Part shown: positions 1 through 8,100 of the stretch, piece after piece
How the letters are laid out: each line of letters opens with the position of its first letter
Position numbering within the stretch: the first letter of the stretch is position 1
Origin: an uncultured Clostridia bacterium
Lineage (GTDB): Bacteria; Bacillota; Clostridia; Christensenellales; Pumilibacteraceae
Length of the DNA stretch: 17,419 nucleotides
Direction of reading: 5' to 3'
Assembly: GCA_900553555.1 (NCBI GenBank)
Contig: USEG01000004.1
Location: 1-17,419 of the forward strand
Notes under the pieces: generated by a model
Database searches by the model: none
What the model saw: only the letters and a program-made list of their open reading frames with translations
Told to the model about the DNA's origin: nothing
Made by a program: the position numbers and the translations under genes

Positions 1-280
1 CTCGCCGCGGATAACGTATCGTATATGTCCTTTGCATAATACCCGACTCCGCCGTTATCCTTTGACCCCGACGTTATTTCGAGAGCGGACAAATTGTATA
101 CTTCAAAAAGGGCAACACAATCTTTAAACGCATCTTGTTCTATATTTTGAAGCCCTTTGCCAAGCGTTATGCTTAATAAATCTACACAATTATCAAAAGC
201 AAGTTGATCGATGGTCGTTACGCTGTCCGGAATTACGATTTCCGTCAGGCCGCTGTGATAGAATGCCTTCTTCTCTATTA

Positions 281-487
281 CTTCAAGACCGTCGGGTAAG
301 GTTATGCTATTTAAGCTATAGCTCCCTGAAAGCGCACCACTTCCTATTACTTTAAGACTGTCGGGTAAAGTTATGCTTTTTAAGCTACGGTTTGATCCAA
401 GCGCTGCCTTACCTATAACTTCAAGACCATCGGGTAAAGTTATGCTTTTTAAGCCTGTGTTATAAAAAGTAAAATCCGGCAGTTCTT
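281..487 (-). repeat. Three tandem 69-bp repeats within the LRR gene
   Basis: Near-identical copies begin at 281, 350 and 419 on the plus strand, each opening with a sequence like CTTYAAGACYRTCGGGTAA. The 69-bp period is exactly 23 codons, one LRR unit, so copy-number change would keep the frame. The three encoded units read SITLPD followed by GLEVI or SLKVI. Confidence 0.75.
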
Positions 488-1139
488 TTAAGTCCGACGG
501 AAGCACAGCTTCTTCAAGCGACGAACATCCAATAAATATACTGTCCCCGTTTAATATTACTCCTTCGGGAATAATTATCTTTTTTAAGCCTTTTGTTTGC
601 TCAAAAGCTCTTTCGGATATCTTCTTTATGAATGACGGTATGGTAACAATGCTCCCTTCCGGAAGATCTCCCTTGTATTCGTACAATATATCGCCAAAAC
701 AGATATACCCTTCGGGCTGCGCTTCGTACCAAGCCGTACCCGAAAAGACCCCTGATCCTATATACTCGATGTTTTTGGACATTACCACTGTCTTTAAATT
801 TTCTCGGTTCTTGAAGGCCGAGGTATCTATTGAGACAACGGAATCGGATATAATTACTTCGCTTACGTTTGATCGGACACTATGAATACCTGTTTGTGCA
901 GTTCCAAAAGCAGAGACCTCTATAATTTCCAATCCCTGCGGCAATATTATCTCGTCCGGCGCTGTAGATGCAAAACTCTGTCTTTCCAACACTTTAAGCC
1001 CTTTCGGTAACACGATCTTTGTCAAATGAGGAGCTCCATTAAACGCACCTTTATTTAACCCCGTTAGAACACCATATAAGATTGCCGCCTGAAGAAATGC
1101 AGGACTTTGAACTAATTTTTTAATGCCTTTCGTGGTGTC

Positions 1140-1169
1140 GTTGTACCACGGAATTAAGCGGCAAGTCAA
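1140..1169 (-). promoter_or_regulatory. Candidate leftward promoter at the edge of the LRR gene
   Basis: TTGACT (1164-1169, inside the left arm) lies 18 nt from TACAAC (1140-1145). Transcription would start downstream of the only TTG start candidate of the LRR frame, so even if active it may not yield a normal protein. Confidence 0.3.
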
Positions 1170-1305
1170 CGGAAAAAATTATTGCATAAGCCATAAAAAG
1201 AAAGAACAGTCATACTCGACCAAGAGTGTGGCTGTTTTTTATTATTCCGTAATTGCAATCAAGCACAACAAACCGACACAATAATTTTTTCTTTATCGTT
1301 GACTT
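1163..1305. mobile_element. MITE-like element with imperfect terminal inverted repeats
   Basis: The left arm 1163-1184 begins AAGTCAACGG and continues AAAAAATTATTG. The right arm 1279-1305, read on the opposite strand, begins AAGTCAACG and ends with the same 12 bases, differing by a ~5-base insertion. Each arm carries an outward-facing TTGACT (-35-like). The interior is mainly a bidirectional terminator and has no coding capacity. No clear target-site duplication is visible, so this could also be a symmetrical divergent promoter region rather than a mobile element. Confidence 0.45.
1205..1240 (+). terminator. Rho-independent, probably bidirectional terminator
   Basis: A 13-bp stem (1205-1217 with 1224-1236, two G-U pairs on the plus strand) closes the loop GACCAA and is followed by TTTTTTATT. 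On the minus strand the stem is followed by a T-rich run as well. No gene on either strand reads directly into it, so it sits as an insulator inside the inverted-repeat element. Confidence 0.75.
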
Positions 1306-1326
1306 CCTAGAGGCTGTACTTATAGG
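1299..1326 (+). promoter_or_regulatory. Candidate promoter of the 1397-2263 operon
   Basis: TTGACT (1299-1304, inside the right arm of the inverted-repeat element) is followed after 16 nt by TATAGG (1321-1326). This gives a leader of about 65 nt containing two small hairpins: CAGTGG/CCACTG (1349-1367) and TGCC-GAAA-GGCA just after it. The -35 box is good and the -10 box is mediocre. Confidence 0.45.
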
Positions 1327-1396
1327 CTGACCGATTCGTGCTTCATTCAGTGGTCCTTAGCCACTGCCGAAAGGCAAAAATAAAAAATTAGGAGAT

Positions 1397-1675
1397 ATGA
1401 AGCAAATGAAAAAGGTTATCTACTCGATCACCAAGTTAGGAAAGATCGAAAACACCAAAGTTACAGGTATCGGATACATCACCGATGAAGACCTGATTAC
1501 GGCAAATGTCAGCAAAGCCGGCAAGCCGTATATCAGAATTTCCCCTTGCGTGAAAAACTGCCATCCTGTAATGAACTGCACGGACGAATTCAAAGGCGCG
1601 TACTACGAAATCGTCGAATACAACGAACGGGATATAGAAGTCAACTACTATATCTGGTTCAAACTTGCGAAATAA
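1397..1675 (+). CDS. Small hypothetical protein, first gene of a three-gene operon
   Basis: The product is 92 residues, soluble, without signal peptide or membrane segment, rich in Lys, Glu, Tyr and Ile, and contains a Cys pair region (PCVKNCHPVMNC). I do not recognise the family. The start is ambiguous: GGAG at 1391-1394 is only 2 nt from the ATG at 1397 but 11 nt from an in-frame ATG at 1406, so the protein may begin at the fourth residue (MKKVIYS). The stop TAA is immediately followed by the ribosome binding site of the next gene, a tight operon arrangement. No function is proposed. Confidence 0.65.
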   Translation: MKQMKKVIYSITKLGKIENTKVTGIGYITDEDLITANVSKAGKPYIRISPCVKNCHPVMNCTDEFKGAYYEIVEYNERDIEVNYYIWFKLAK

Positions 1676-1692
1676 CAAAGGAGATAAAGACC

Positions 1693-2139
1693 ATGAAGAA
1701 ACAATACCAACTGAGCGAATTCCAATTCTATGACGGAGAAGAGTTCATCACCTTCAACCTCATAGACATCAACACAGAAAAGAAAGAGATCACGGTCGCC
1801 GTGACAGACCGCGGACGCATCAGCGTTCACACATTCGACCTGCTGGAAGATTGCGGCAGGATCTACTTTGAATACGGCATAGGCTTCAATCAGATTGACT
1901 CTGCATTACGTCAACAAAGTATGGCTGCCTTACGCCAACAAACAAATAAGACAAATTGCCGCATAGGAGGAATACAAAATGGCAAACTATTTCAGAATTA
2001 CAGCGTATCACCCGACCGAAAACCTTTCGGTCATCATGGACTCCAACGGACTTTTCGAGAAACTCTGGCAGTTCTCGTCATACATGGTATCCAAAGGCTT
2101 CAAGATAATCGAAGTCGGAGACGAAGACAAATTCGATGA
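1693..2139 (+). CDS. Small hypothetical protein, probably frameshifted near its 3' end
   Basis: A good Shine-Dalgarno (AAAGGAG, 1677-1683) precedes ATG 1693. The first ~70 residues (starting MKKQYQLSEFQFYDGEEF) look like a genuine acidic soluble protein. After about 1895 the frame loses protein-like character and overlaps the next gene by about 160 nt, which is unlike the tight spacing elsewhere. In the +1 frame the sequence stays open to a TAG at 1964-1966 that abuts the AGGAGG of the next gene, the layout expected for the native end. A one-base insertion around 1885-1905 is therefore likely, giving an original protein of about 90 residues. A short direct repeat, TTACGYCAACAAA at 1906-1918 and 1930-1942, lies in the same stretch. 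The family is not recognised. Confidence 0.55.
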   Translation: MKKQYQLSEFQFYDGEEFITFNLIDINTEKKEITVAVTDRGRISVHTFDLLEDCGRIYFEYGIGFNQIDSALRQQSMAALRQQTNKTNCRIGGIQNGKLFQNYSVSPDRKPFGHHGLQRTFRETLAVLVIHGIQRLQDNRSRRRRQIR

Positions 2140-2263
2140 AGGCGACATGCCGAAAGCAGAATACGATAACGTACACGTTATCCTGCGTGCCTGTAAGAGC
2201 GGTAAGCCGGAAATTACTGGCAATCGCATTACAGTAGAAGGAAAAACTTATACATTCAAATAA
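1979..2263 (+). CDS. Small hypothetical protein, last gene of the operon
   Basis: The product is 94 residues, preceded by AGGAGG (1965-1970) with 8-nt spacing. It is soluble with mixed alpha/beta character, begins MANYFRITAYHPTENLSVI and ends in a Lys-rich beta-like tail (RITVEGKTYTFK). No membrane segment, signal or catalytic motif can be seen. Such small accessory proteins are often conserved in gut Clostridia without known function; I do not assign one. A strong terminator follows at 2312-2340. Confidence 0.7.
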   Translation: MANYFRITAYHPTENLSVIMDSNGLFEKLWQFSSYMVSKGFKIIEVGDEDKFDEGDMPKAEYDNVHVILRACKSGKPEITGNRITVEGKTYTFK

Positions 2264-2311
2264 ACAGAACTGTCGACGTCCTTGATAACAATTAGGCATG
2301 TGGTTTCCTCT

Positions 2312-2340
2312 AAAGCCCGGACAAACGTTCGGGCTTTTTT
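2312..2340 (+). terminator. Rho-independent terminator of the 1397-2263 operon
   Basis: AAAGCCCGGA (2312-2321) pairs with TTCGGGCTTT (2328-2337) across the loop CAAACG and runs into a T6 tract (2335-2340). Confidence 0.9.
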
Positions 2341-2589
2341 AATAGCTAATTAAAAAGTCCTAAATCGTACCCAAAACAGCTCACATCACATTAAATCACC
2401 TCGAAAAGAGGCAAAATTTTCAGGCCAAAAAAAATACTTAAAATTGCATTTGCAATACTTAAGTGTTAATATAAAACCTCACCTACATTCCAAACAAAAC
2501 ACAAAACAATTAACCATATAACAAAGCAATAGCTTGGATTCCTTGCGAAATCTTAAAAGAATACCGTTCTGCTCTCCGCTGCACTGAAT
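2341..2589. other. Non-coding stretch between convergent genes, with an imperfect palindrome
   Basis: No convincing ORF is seen between the plus-strand terminator and the end of the lipoprotein gene. The only structure is an AT-rich imperfect palindrome: ACTTAAAATTGCA (2436-2448) against TGCAATACTTAAGT (2451-2464). It lacks a GC-rich stem and U-tract, so it looks more like a protein-binding site or a weak terminator. Confidence 0.4.
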
Positions 2590-3783
2590 TTATTTATTCG
2601 GAAGATTGACTTCTGTAGTTCCCACCGCGCTGAAAGTGTATTTCATGCTTACGGCCTTTCCTCCGTATAACGCTTCCGCACGGATCTGATATATACTATT
2701 TCCGCGAAATTCAACGACCAGAGCATTCAATTGTATATTCGTATATGCGCTCATTCCGTTAAAATATGCCAATAAACCATCCGTTGCTGTAAGAAGATTC
2801 CCTTTTACCATAAAATAGTCATACGTCAACTGCGGGATATAATCGTATAACGGGAAAAAATCCGTATTTATCTCTCCTATTGTGGCGGCATTTTTATTGA
2901 TCAAAAAAAGATTATAATCCGATTCCGATAATTTTTCCCACGTTTCATCTTCTGCGACATTCTGATTCGCGGATTTATAGATATATATCCCATCGGCTTC
3001 TTCCTTAAAATAGTCGTCCGTTATATATTCGGATGTTTGTTCGTCCGTTATGATCCTGTATGGAATATTCATGCGGTATAAATTGTTCTGGCGCCATAAA
3101 GTTGCTTTGTAAACTTTATCTTCATCTGCATATTTTATTTCTGAAATAAGAGTATAATCAGTTGCCCTGACCGCACTTTCAAATACATCTTTAGTTATAT
3201 CTGAAATCGATGGAATCAAAATCGTGGTTTTTCCGTAGTCAGAAAAGCGATAAACCGTACCCGACGATAGTGTAACGCTTTCAACCATTCCTTGATCGTC
3301 GAATTTTACGCTAACCAGGATTCCGGCATCAGTCAGATGAAAAGCCTTATCGGTTTCGTTATACTCGGCGTCTTCAAACTTTAAACTTGCGAAGACATCG
3401 AAAATCGATAAAATTTCCTCAACCGTTTTTTGCGGCTCTGTTTCCGACCAACCTCCCCATTCGCTTGTATAAAGTACGGTTTTTCCGTTTTCTTCCACAT
3501 AAATTTCCGTCCAATTGTTATCGTCTTGAATAACGGACAACTCGACCATGGATTTTTGCTGCGTAATAACGATTTTACAAATTTGTTCTGTTTGTTCCTG
3601 TCCCTCGCCCAATGTCATAACTACGCTTACGTTTGAAAATGCTTCCTCAGAAAACGCCGCATCCCACTCTTGCCCGCTCATCTCATAGCCGGCATTATTC
3701 TTATCTTCTTTATCACATGCCGCCATACCGACCGAACAACCGATTAAAAGAAAGCTCAGTACAACACACAATAGTTTTTTCAC
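2590..3783 (-). CDS. Secreted lipoprotein of unknown function
   Basis: The product is 397 residues, with AGGAGG 8 nt before the ATG. The N-terminus (MKKLLCVVLSFLLIGCSV) is a type II signal peptide. Two lipobox candidates exist, L-I-G-C with Cys16 and M-A-A-C with Cys23; the acidic stretch D-K-E-D-K after Cys23 favours the second as the membrane-proximal linker. The rest is hydrophilic, beta-rich and Tyr-rich, with two similar halves: each contains a Y-E/Y-R...F-S pattern and a D-x-T-K-A/T-D-G-I-L like segment. This resembles LolA/LppX-like or other 'solute-sensing' Clostridial lipoproteins, but I cannot name a family. The gene stands alone. Confidence 0.8.
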   Translation of the reverse strand: MKKLLCVVLSFLLIGCSVGMAACDKEDKNNAGYEMSGQEWDAAFSEEAFSNVSVVMTLGEGQEQTEQICKIVITQQKSMVELSVIQDDNNWTEIYVEENGKTVLYTSEWGGWSETEPQKTVEEILSIFDVFASLKFEDAEYNETDKAFHLTDAGILVSVKFDDQGMVESVTLSSGTVYRFSDYGKTTILIPSISDITKDVFESAVRATDYTLISEIKYADEDKVYKATLWRQNNLYRMNIPYRIITDEQTSEYITDDYFKEEADGIYIYKSANQNVAEDETWEKLSESDYNLFLINKNAATIGEINTDFFPLYDYIPQLTYDYFMVKGNLLTATDGLLAYFNGMSAYTNIQLNALVVEFRGNSIYQIRAEALYGGKAVSMKYTFSAVGTTEVNLPNK

Positions 3784-3799
3784 AATTACCTCCTTTTTG

Positions 3800-3828
3800 A
3801 TATTAACAAAAACTTTATTATTTGTTAA
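3800..3828 (-). promoter_or_regulatory. Candidate promoter of the lipoprotein gene
   Basis: On the minus strand TTAACA (3823-3828) lies exactly 17 nt before TAATAT (3800-3805), with an extended -10 TGT directly upstream. The transcript would begin close to the AGGAGG box, giving a very short leader. Confidence 0.5.
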
Positions 3829-4188
3829 GTATTAATACATTTAAAGCACAAAAATCAGCTAATATATATTTTCTCCTGTTAATTCATAAAAAAATATATC
3901 GGTGAATGAGCCTTACACTATGATGTTGTTTATTACAAAAACGCTTCAAACAGCAAAACCTTCCGCAAACGGCTGATTAAAAATAAAGCGTTACTTTAAT
4001 AAAGACTCTGTTATATCGACATTATTAGTCGTCATTTAAGACGAAAAAAATTGCTCGACCAACTGTAAGCATGCAAAAAAGAGTTGTTTAGAAGGTAACT
4101 TTTCAAGGTTTTTGCGACTTCAAAAAATTTTTTAACTTTTTTCAAAAGTTTTTTATGCGAACAAGAAAGCCCCGACAGATAGATTTCC
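3829..4188. other. AT-rich non-coding stretch with hairpins
   Basis: No ORF with a ribosome binding site is visible. It contains TCGTC-ATTTAA-GACGA near 4030-4047 and AACTTTT-TTC-AAAAGTT followed by T6 near 4134-4156, a terminator-like structure on the plus strand with no upstream plus-strand gene. Confidence 0.4.
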
Positions 4189-4217
4189 TTATAGCGTAAG
4201 TCTGTTTGTCGGGGCCT
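4166..4217 (-). terminator. Long hairpin, probable terminator of the small-gene cluster
   Basis: Minus-strand GCCCCGACA pairs perfectly with TGTCGGGGC. The stem continues through a partly matched AACAGA/TCTATC stretch to an inner CTTA/TAAG pair, and the hairpin is followed by CTTTCTTGTT on the minus strand. It overlaps the 3' end of the open frame at 4189-4299. The U-tract is weak, so a role as RNA-stabilising hairpin is also possible. Confidence 0.5.
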
Positions 4218-4416
4218 CTCGATTGCTCGGACAAGCTTCGACTATTTTAAGAATATGACCTGTAACAGGATTTACGTTTACACGGTGCTTTTTCAACCGT
4301 CAGGTCCGAAACGTCGTTATTCCGTATTTAATCTTTTGAGCTCTTTCTCCCGGATAAATGATATTATATTCCGTAAATTCCGGTTCAAAAATCTTTATCC
4401 ATTTTTTATCGCTCAC
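4189..4416 (-). pseudogene. Small gene or remnant interrupted by an in-frame TGA
   Basis: A minus-strand frame opens with GTG 4414-4416 and reads 38 residues (VSDKKWIKIFEPEF...) to TGA 4300-4302. The same frame then continues without another stop for 36 residues (RLKKHRVNVNPVTGHILKIV...) to TAA 4189-4191. Both pieces look protein-like, suggesting a former ~75-residue protein with a nonsense mutation, or two tiny adjacent ORFs, the second starting at a TTG. TGA serves as an ordinary stop elsewhere in the window (for example at the ends of the genes at 15552 and 9306), so recoding is unlikely. There is no strong ribosome binding site for the first piece. Family not recognised. Confidence 0.35.
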
Positions 4417-4430
4417 CGCACTCAAATAAA

Positions 4431-4793
4431 TTAAAGTTTCGCCAAAATCTTCTGTTTCAAATTAATCCTTACCTCATTCAATTCCTTACAGTCATTGAAA
4501 AACAGTAATTCATTCTGGAAGTTGGCAATAAGTCTATGTTTTGTAAAAGCAGATGCTTTCATAGCCATCAGTAAAAGATTTCTTATTTTATAATATTTTC
4601 TATCGTCAAACTTTCCTTTTTCAGGTAGAACATCTAACCCCTCAAGCCTATCAGCTATCATATACAACTTTCCATTGCCGAACATTTTTGAAGGACACGC
4701 AAGGTTGTCGTCTTGTAAATATATCGCATTAAGCACGGCAATTGTATCCGATAAATTTAAGACTGAGTAATTTATATCGTAAATGCTCTGCAC
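4431..4793 (-). CDS. Small hypothetical protein (GTG start), coupled to the upstream 44-residue gene
   Basis: The product is 120 residues, leucine- and asparagine-rich, mainly alpha-helical in appearance, with no signal peptide or membrane segment. It starts at GTG 4791-4793, three bases after the stop of the preceding small gene, and has no clear ribosome binding site of its own, so translation is probably coupled. The middle (residues ~35-85) carries charged and hydrophobic periodicity such as RKYYKIRNLLLMAMKASAF, compatible with a helical bundle. Family unknown. A phage or defence-island origin cannot be judged from what is visible. Confidence 0.5.
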   Translation of the reverse strand: MQSIYDINYSVLNLSDTIAVLNAIYLQDDNLACPSKMFGNGKLYMIADRLEGLDVLPEKGKFDDRKYYKIRNLLLMAMKASAFTKHRLIANFQNELLFFNDCKELNEVRINLKQKILAKL

Positions 4794-4796
4794 TTT

Positions 4797-4931
4797 TTAT
4801 TTTTGCAGTACTTTTTCAGTCTTTTGTAAAGCGTAATAATCCAGCATAAATTCGCTTTCTAATATGTTATATAATATCGTCGGACTGAATTGCTCTTTAT
4901 TTCGTATAAACTTAATAATGGATTCGTACAT
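4797..4931 (-). CDS. 44-residue small protein with strong ribosome binding site
   Basis: ATG 4929-4931 is preceded by GAGGAGGGATT, one of the best ribosome binding sites in the window. It reads 44 codons (MYESIIKFIRNKEQFSPTIL and on) to TAA 4797-4799. The product is a short, charged, probably helical peptide with no membrane segment. It lies directly upstream of the 120-residue gene in the same orientation, with a 3-nt gap. A two-gene small operon of unknown role, possibly toxin-antitoxin-like in size, is the most that can be said. Confidence 0.5.
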   Translation of the reverse strand: MYESIIKFIRNKEQFSPTILYNILESEFMLDYYALQKTEKVLQK

Positions 4932-5085
4932 AATCCCTCCTCATATGATTTATAAGGGGACATTTCAAATCTAAATCTGCAAAATTGATTCTGAACATTT
5001 TATTTCGAAGAACAGCATTTTTTATATAATCTATTGTCCGTTTCCGATAAAAGACTCCACCCGTGTAAAATCATCGCCATATAAA

Positions 5086-5094
5086 ATTATAACA
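5086..5094 (-). promoter_or_regulatory. Candidate extended -10 promoter for the small-gene pair
   Basis: On the minus strand the sequence reads TGTTATAAT, a consensus extended -10. The -35 region (ATCTGC at 17-nt spacing) is poor. It would give a leader of about 150 nt before the 44-residue gene. Confidence 0.35.
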
Positions 5095-5176
5095 AAGATC
5101 GCGCTTATGCAGATGCGGACGACTGCCGTGCGCGTGTTATAAGTGACATTTCTCCCCTATTTTTGCAGTTTTTGCT

Positions 5177-8100
5177 TTATCCGTTATAAACAACGGTCCA
5201 TTCGGTGCTTCCGTTTTTACTGAACTCATATCCATCCATGAGAATATATGATGAATCGTAGCTTTCAGGTTGGTTTACCCCGAAAGCTCTTGCAACAGCA
5301 TAACTTCCTCCCTGAAAAAAGCCTCCCGAAAGAATAATCTTTCTCGGATACGTTTCGGGAGTTACTGCCACATGCAAGCCGCTTGCGCTGTTGCCGATGA
5401 AATTACCTCCTTTTATTTCCAGCGTGTCTACGTTGCTTCCGTAATAAATACCATACCCCGTTCCGTTAAAAGTTCCATTACTTATATTGATGGTTGAACC
5501 GCGATTCGTATAATTTTTATAAATCAGATCGTCTTGCACGGAAAGCGCTGCCGAAGCGTTGCCATTGGCATTCTCCACCATAATGTGCTTGGTGGTATCG
5601 GAAGCGTCGAACTCAAAATAGACGAAGCGGAACACGCTCATAACGTCGCTCTTACTGCCGTAAAAATTTCCGCCTTTAATGTAGACCTGCGCCCTGCTCG
5701 CGCCCGGAGTCCCGAAGAAAGAAGCCGCACTGTTGCTTACATTCCCCTTGTTCCCGAACGTGCCGCCGTTGATGGTGACCGTAAGACTGTGCCCCATTAC
5801 ATACAATCCCGCAGAGGCACCGGGGCCTACTTTTCTATCATCCGAACCAAGCCGATACCCCGTATTATAACCGTAAAAGAAACCGCCGTTGATGGTGACC
5901 TTATTACTGACGGCAGACGTATCCGTATTCCGCACAAATATTCCGTTCCCCTGCGCTGCGGTATAAGTGCCGCTGTTTACCGTAAGACTTCCGCCCTGGA
6001 CTTCAATAGCGTGCCCGCCCTGTTTGTTAAGATAATACCACCAGGAATCCGCACCGACATCCGTCAATCTGTCATAATAGTTATCGTCATATAATTCAGT
6101 CCCCGTTGTTTCTACACGCAATTCATCAATTGCGGCATTACCCAAAGTAACCGTGCCGCCCGAAACGTACACTCCGCCCCCGATGGAATTGGTGATAGTT
6201 CCTTTCAGAATATTCACTGTCGGTTTTTGATCGGAGGTTTCCTTCACTCGCACGGCATAACTGCGAATCTGTTGCCCGACAATTTTATACGTTGCCCCGT
6301 ATGTGTCAGACAAATTATCGATCCCCGTATGCGTGACATTAAAGGTGCCGTTTGCATACAGCGAACCGCCCTCGACGAATACCCCGTCGTAAGATACGGT
6401 GAAATTGTTTTCCGTTTTACAGAAATGATAACCTTCGTCGATAACGGAAACGATCTGAGCAAAACTTCCCTCCGGCAAAGTGAGCGATCCGCCCATAATG
6501 TAAATGCCCGTTGTCCGTGCGGAGTTAACGGTCAAAGTTTTACTGATCGTGACGGAATCGGTATTCGATTCTCCGTGCAAAGCGATGCCGTAGCCCTGCG
6601 AATCGATTTTCGCCGCAACGAGAGTGATCGTGCCCCGATTAACATACAACCCACCGCCGTCTGCTCCCGCGTTTACGAAAAGATTCAGATTTGTAGCTTC
6701 AAAGGAAGCGCCGCTCTGAGCTCCGCTTCCCTGCGCTCCCGAACCGTCCACGCGCACGGCATAGCTTTTGATCATACTGGAAAAAGTTTCGTCAGGATTA
6801 TTGGAAAGTCCCGAAAAATTGACCGTAAACGAACTCTTTGCATTCAACGATCCGTTTTCTACAAATACGCCGTCGAAAGAATCCTTGGGAAGATCTGCCC
6901 CCTCGCAAAAGACGTAGTTTGCGTCGATAGTCGAATTGACAGTCGTTTCGCCGTTAAGAGTTAAAGAGCCACCCGTAATGTAAATTCCCGTAGTTCTGTG
7001 CGAGGTGAGCGTGAGCGCTGTATTGATGGTAACGTTGTCGCCGCTCTCGCCGCGCATGGCAATGCCGAAACCCTGTGCGTCGATTTCTGCAGTATCCAAC
7101 ACAATAGAACCGTCTTTGACAAACAGACCGCCGCCGTTTTCAAAAACGTTAACGGTCAGTTTTTTTGCGTCGATCGTACTTGTTCCCGAACTCAGCTGAC
7201 CGTCCACGCGCACGGCATAGCTCTTGATCTTGCTATCGATTAATCCAAACCCGACCAACCTGTTTGATACTCCCGTATGCTGAATCTTAATTTCCCCTGC
7301 CGAGATGAGAGATCCGCCGTTGATATACACGCCGTTGTTGATATTGACGTTTGTATCGGTAATCCCCGTACTTCCGCCGCTGGTGTCTGCCGCCCACGAA
7401 CAGGAAGGGTCGATCTTGCTTATTATACTGACGGTGGAATTCTCATCAACGGACACCTCTCCGTCATATACATAGATCGCGGTACCGCGTGTGGTGGCGA
7501 TATTGATAATTTCCTTTTCGGTATGGCTGAAACGGATATTTCCGCCGCCGACCGTGATACCCAATCCGTTGGAAGAGACGTATGCCTCCTTGACGTTAAA
7601 ATCAATACTTCCTCCGACAGTACTGATGGCAGTGCTGGAAAGTTCTTTGTCGGTTTGTCCGTCCTCCGCCATTTTGACGAAACACTTAAACGTGTCTCCG
7701 ATTATATCGATAGTACCGCCCTCGGAATAGATGCCGGACGAATAGGATCCGATCACGTTGAAAGATGTATTCCCGTCACAGACTACGCTGCCGCCGCCCG
7801 CCGCAAAGATGCCTGTGTTGTACAAAATGCCTGCGGCGTCGCTCGGATCTTCTTGCCCTGCAATCCCCGCCATTCGGGAGTAGAAATTCATTTTGACGTT
7901 GCGGACGCTGACGGAGGCGTTTTCCCCTTCTGCGGTGATGCCGCTCATTCCCGAACCGTAAAGCGAAAAACGGATCTCGGAGGTCGCGGAAACAGACAGC
8001 GAACCGCCGGAAACGCGGATGGCGGAACCGTTGACGTTGCGCGTATCGGACTCCGGTTCGAAACCGACAGCATTTTTGACGAAAGACGCATCGGAAACGA

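Larger units (their letters stand above)
1..1169 (-). pseudogene. BspA-like leucine-rich-repeat surface protein, 5'-truncated and running off the left edge
   Basis: The minus strand is open from a stop at 1179-1181 down to base 1 and encodes about 390 residues of LRR_5 (BspA/TpLRR) repeats. The typical unit is a consensus like L-x-x-I-x-L-P-x-G-L-x-x-I-x-x-x-A-F, seen for example as SITLPDGLEVI and EIVIPDSVTTI. BspA-like proteins are usually secreted or wall-attached and take part in adhesion. No ATG lies near the 5' end, and no signal peptide is present. The first in-frame start-like codon is TTG at 1167-1169, inside the arm of an inverted-repeat element, and the next GTG/TTG codons already lie within the repeats. 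The C-terminus is outside the window. A 5'-truncated or silent copy is the most likely reading; an intact gene with an unusual start is possible. The family call is firm, the pseudogene call is inference. Confidence 0.72.

Noticed and set aside
281-487. Regular 69-bp repeats that could suggest a CRISPR array
   Set aside because: The whole period is conserved and encodes LRR units in frame; there are no unique spacers, no short palindromic repeats and no cas genes.
1163-1305. Second recombination substrate of the serine recombinase
   Set aside because: The arms share no sequence with the TGTCTC...ACAC arms at 13780 and 13937, so common recognition is not supported.
1310-1396. Riboswitch in the leader of the 1397 operon
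   Set aside because: Two small hairpins are present, but I recognise no known riboswitch core and the downstream genes give no ligand clue.
4188-4416. TGA read as an amino acid (alternative genetic code or selenocysteine)
   Set aside because: TGA ends clear genes elsewhere in the window (9306, 16362), and nothing resembling a SECIS element or selenoprotein context is seen.
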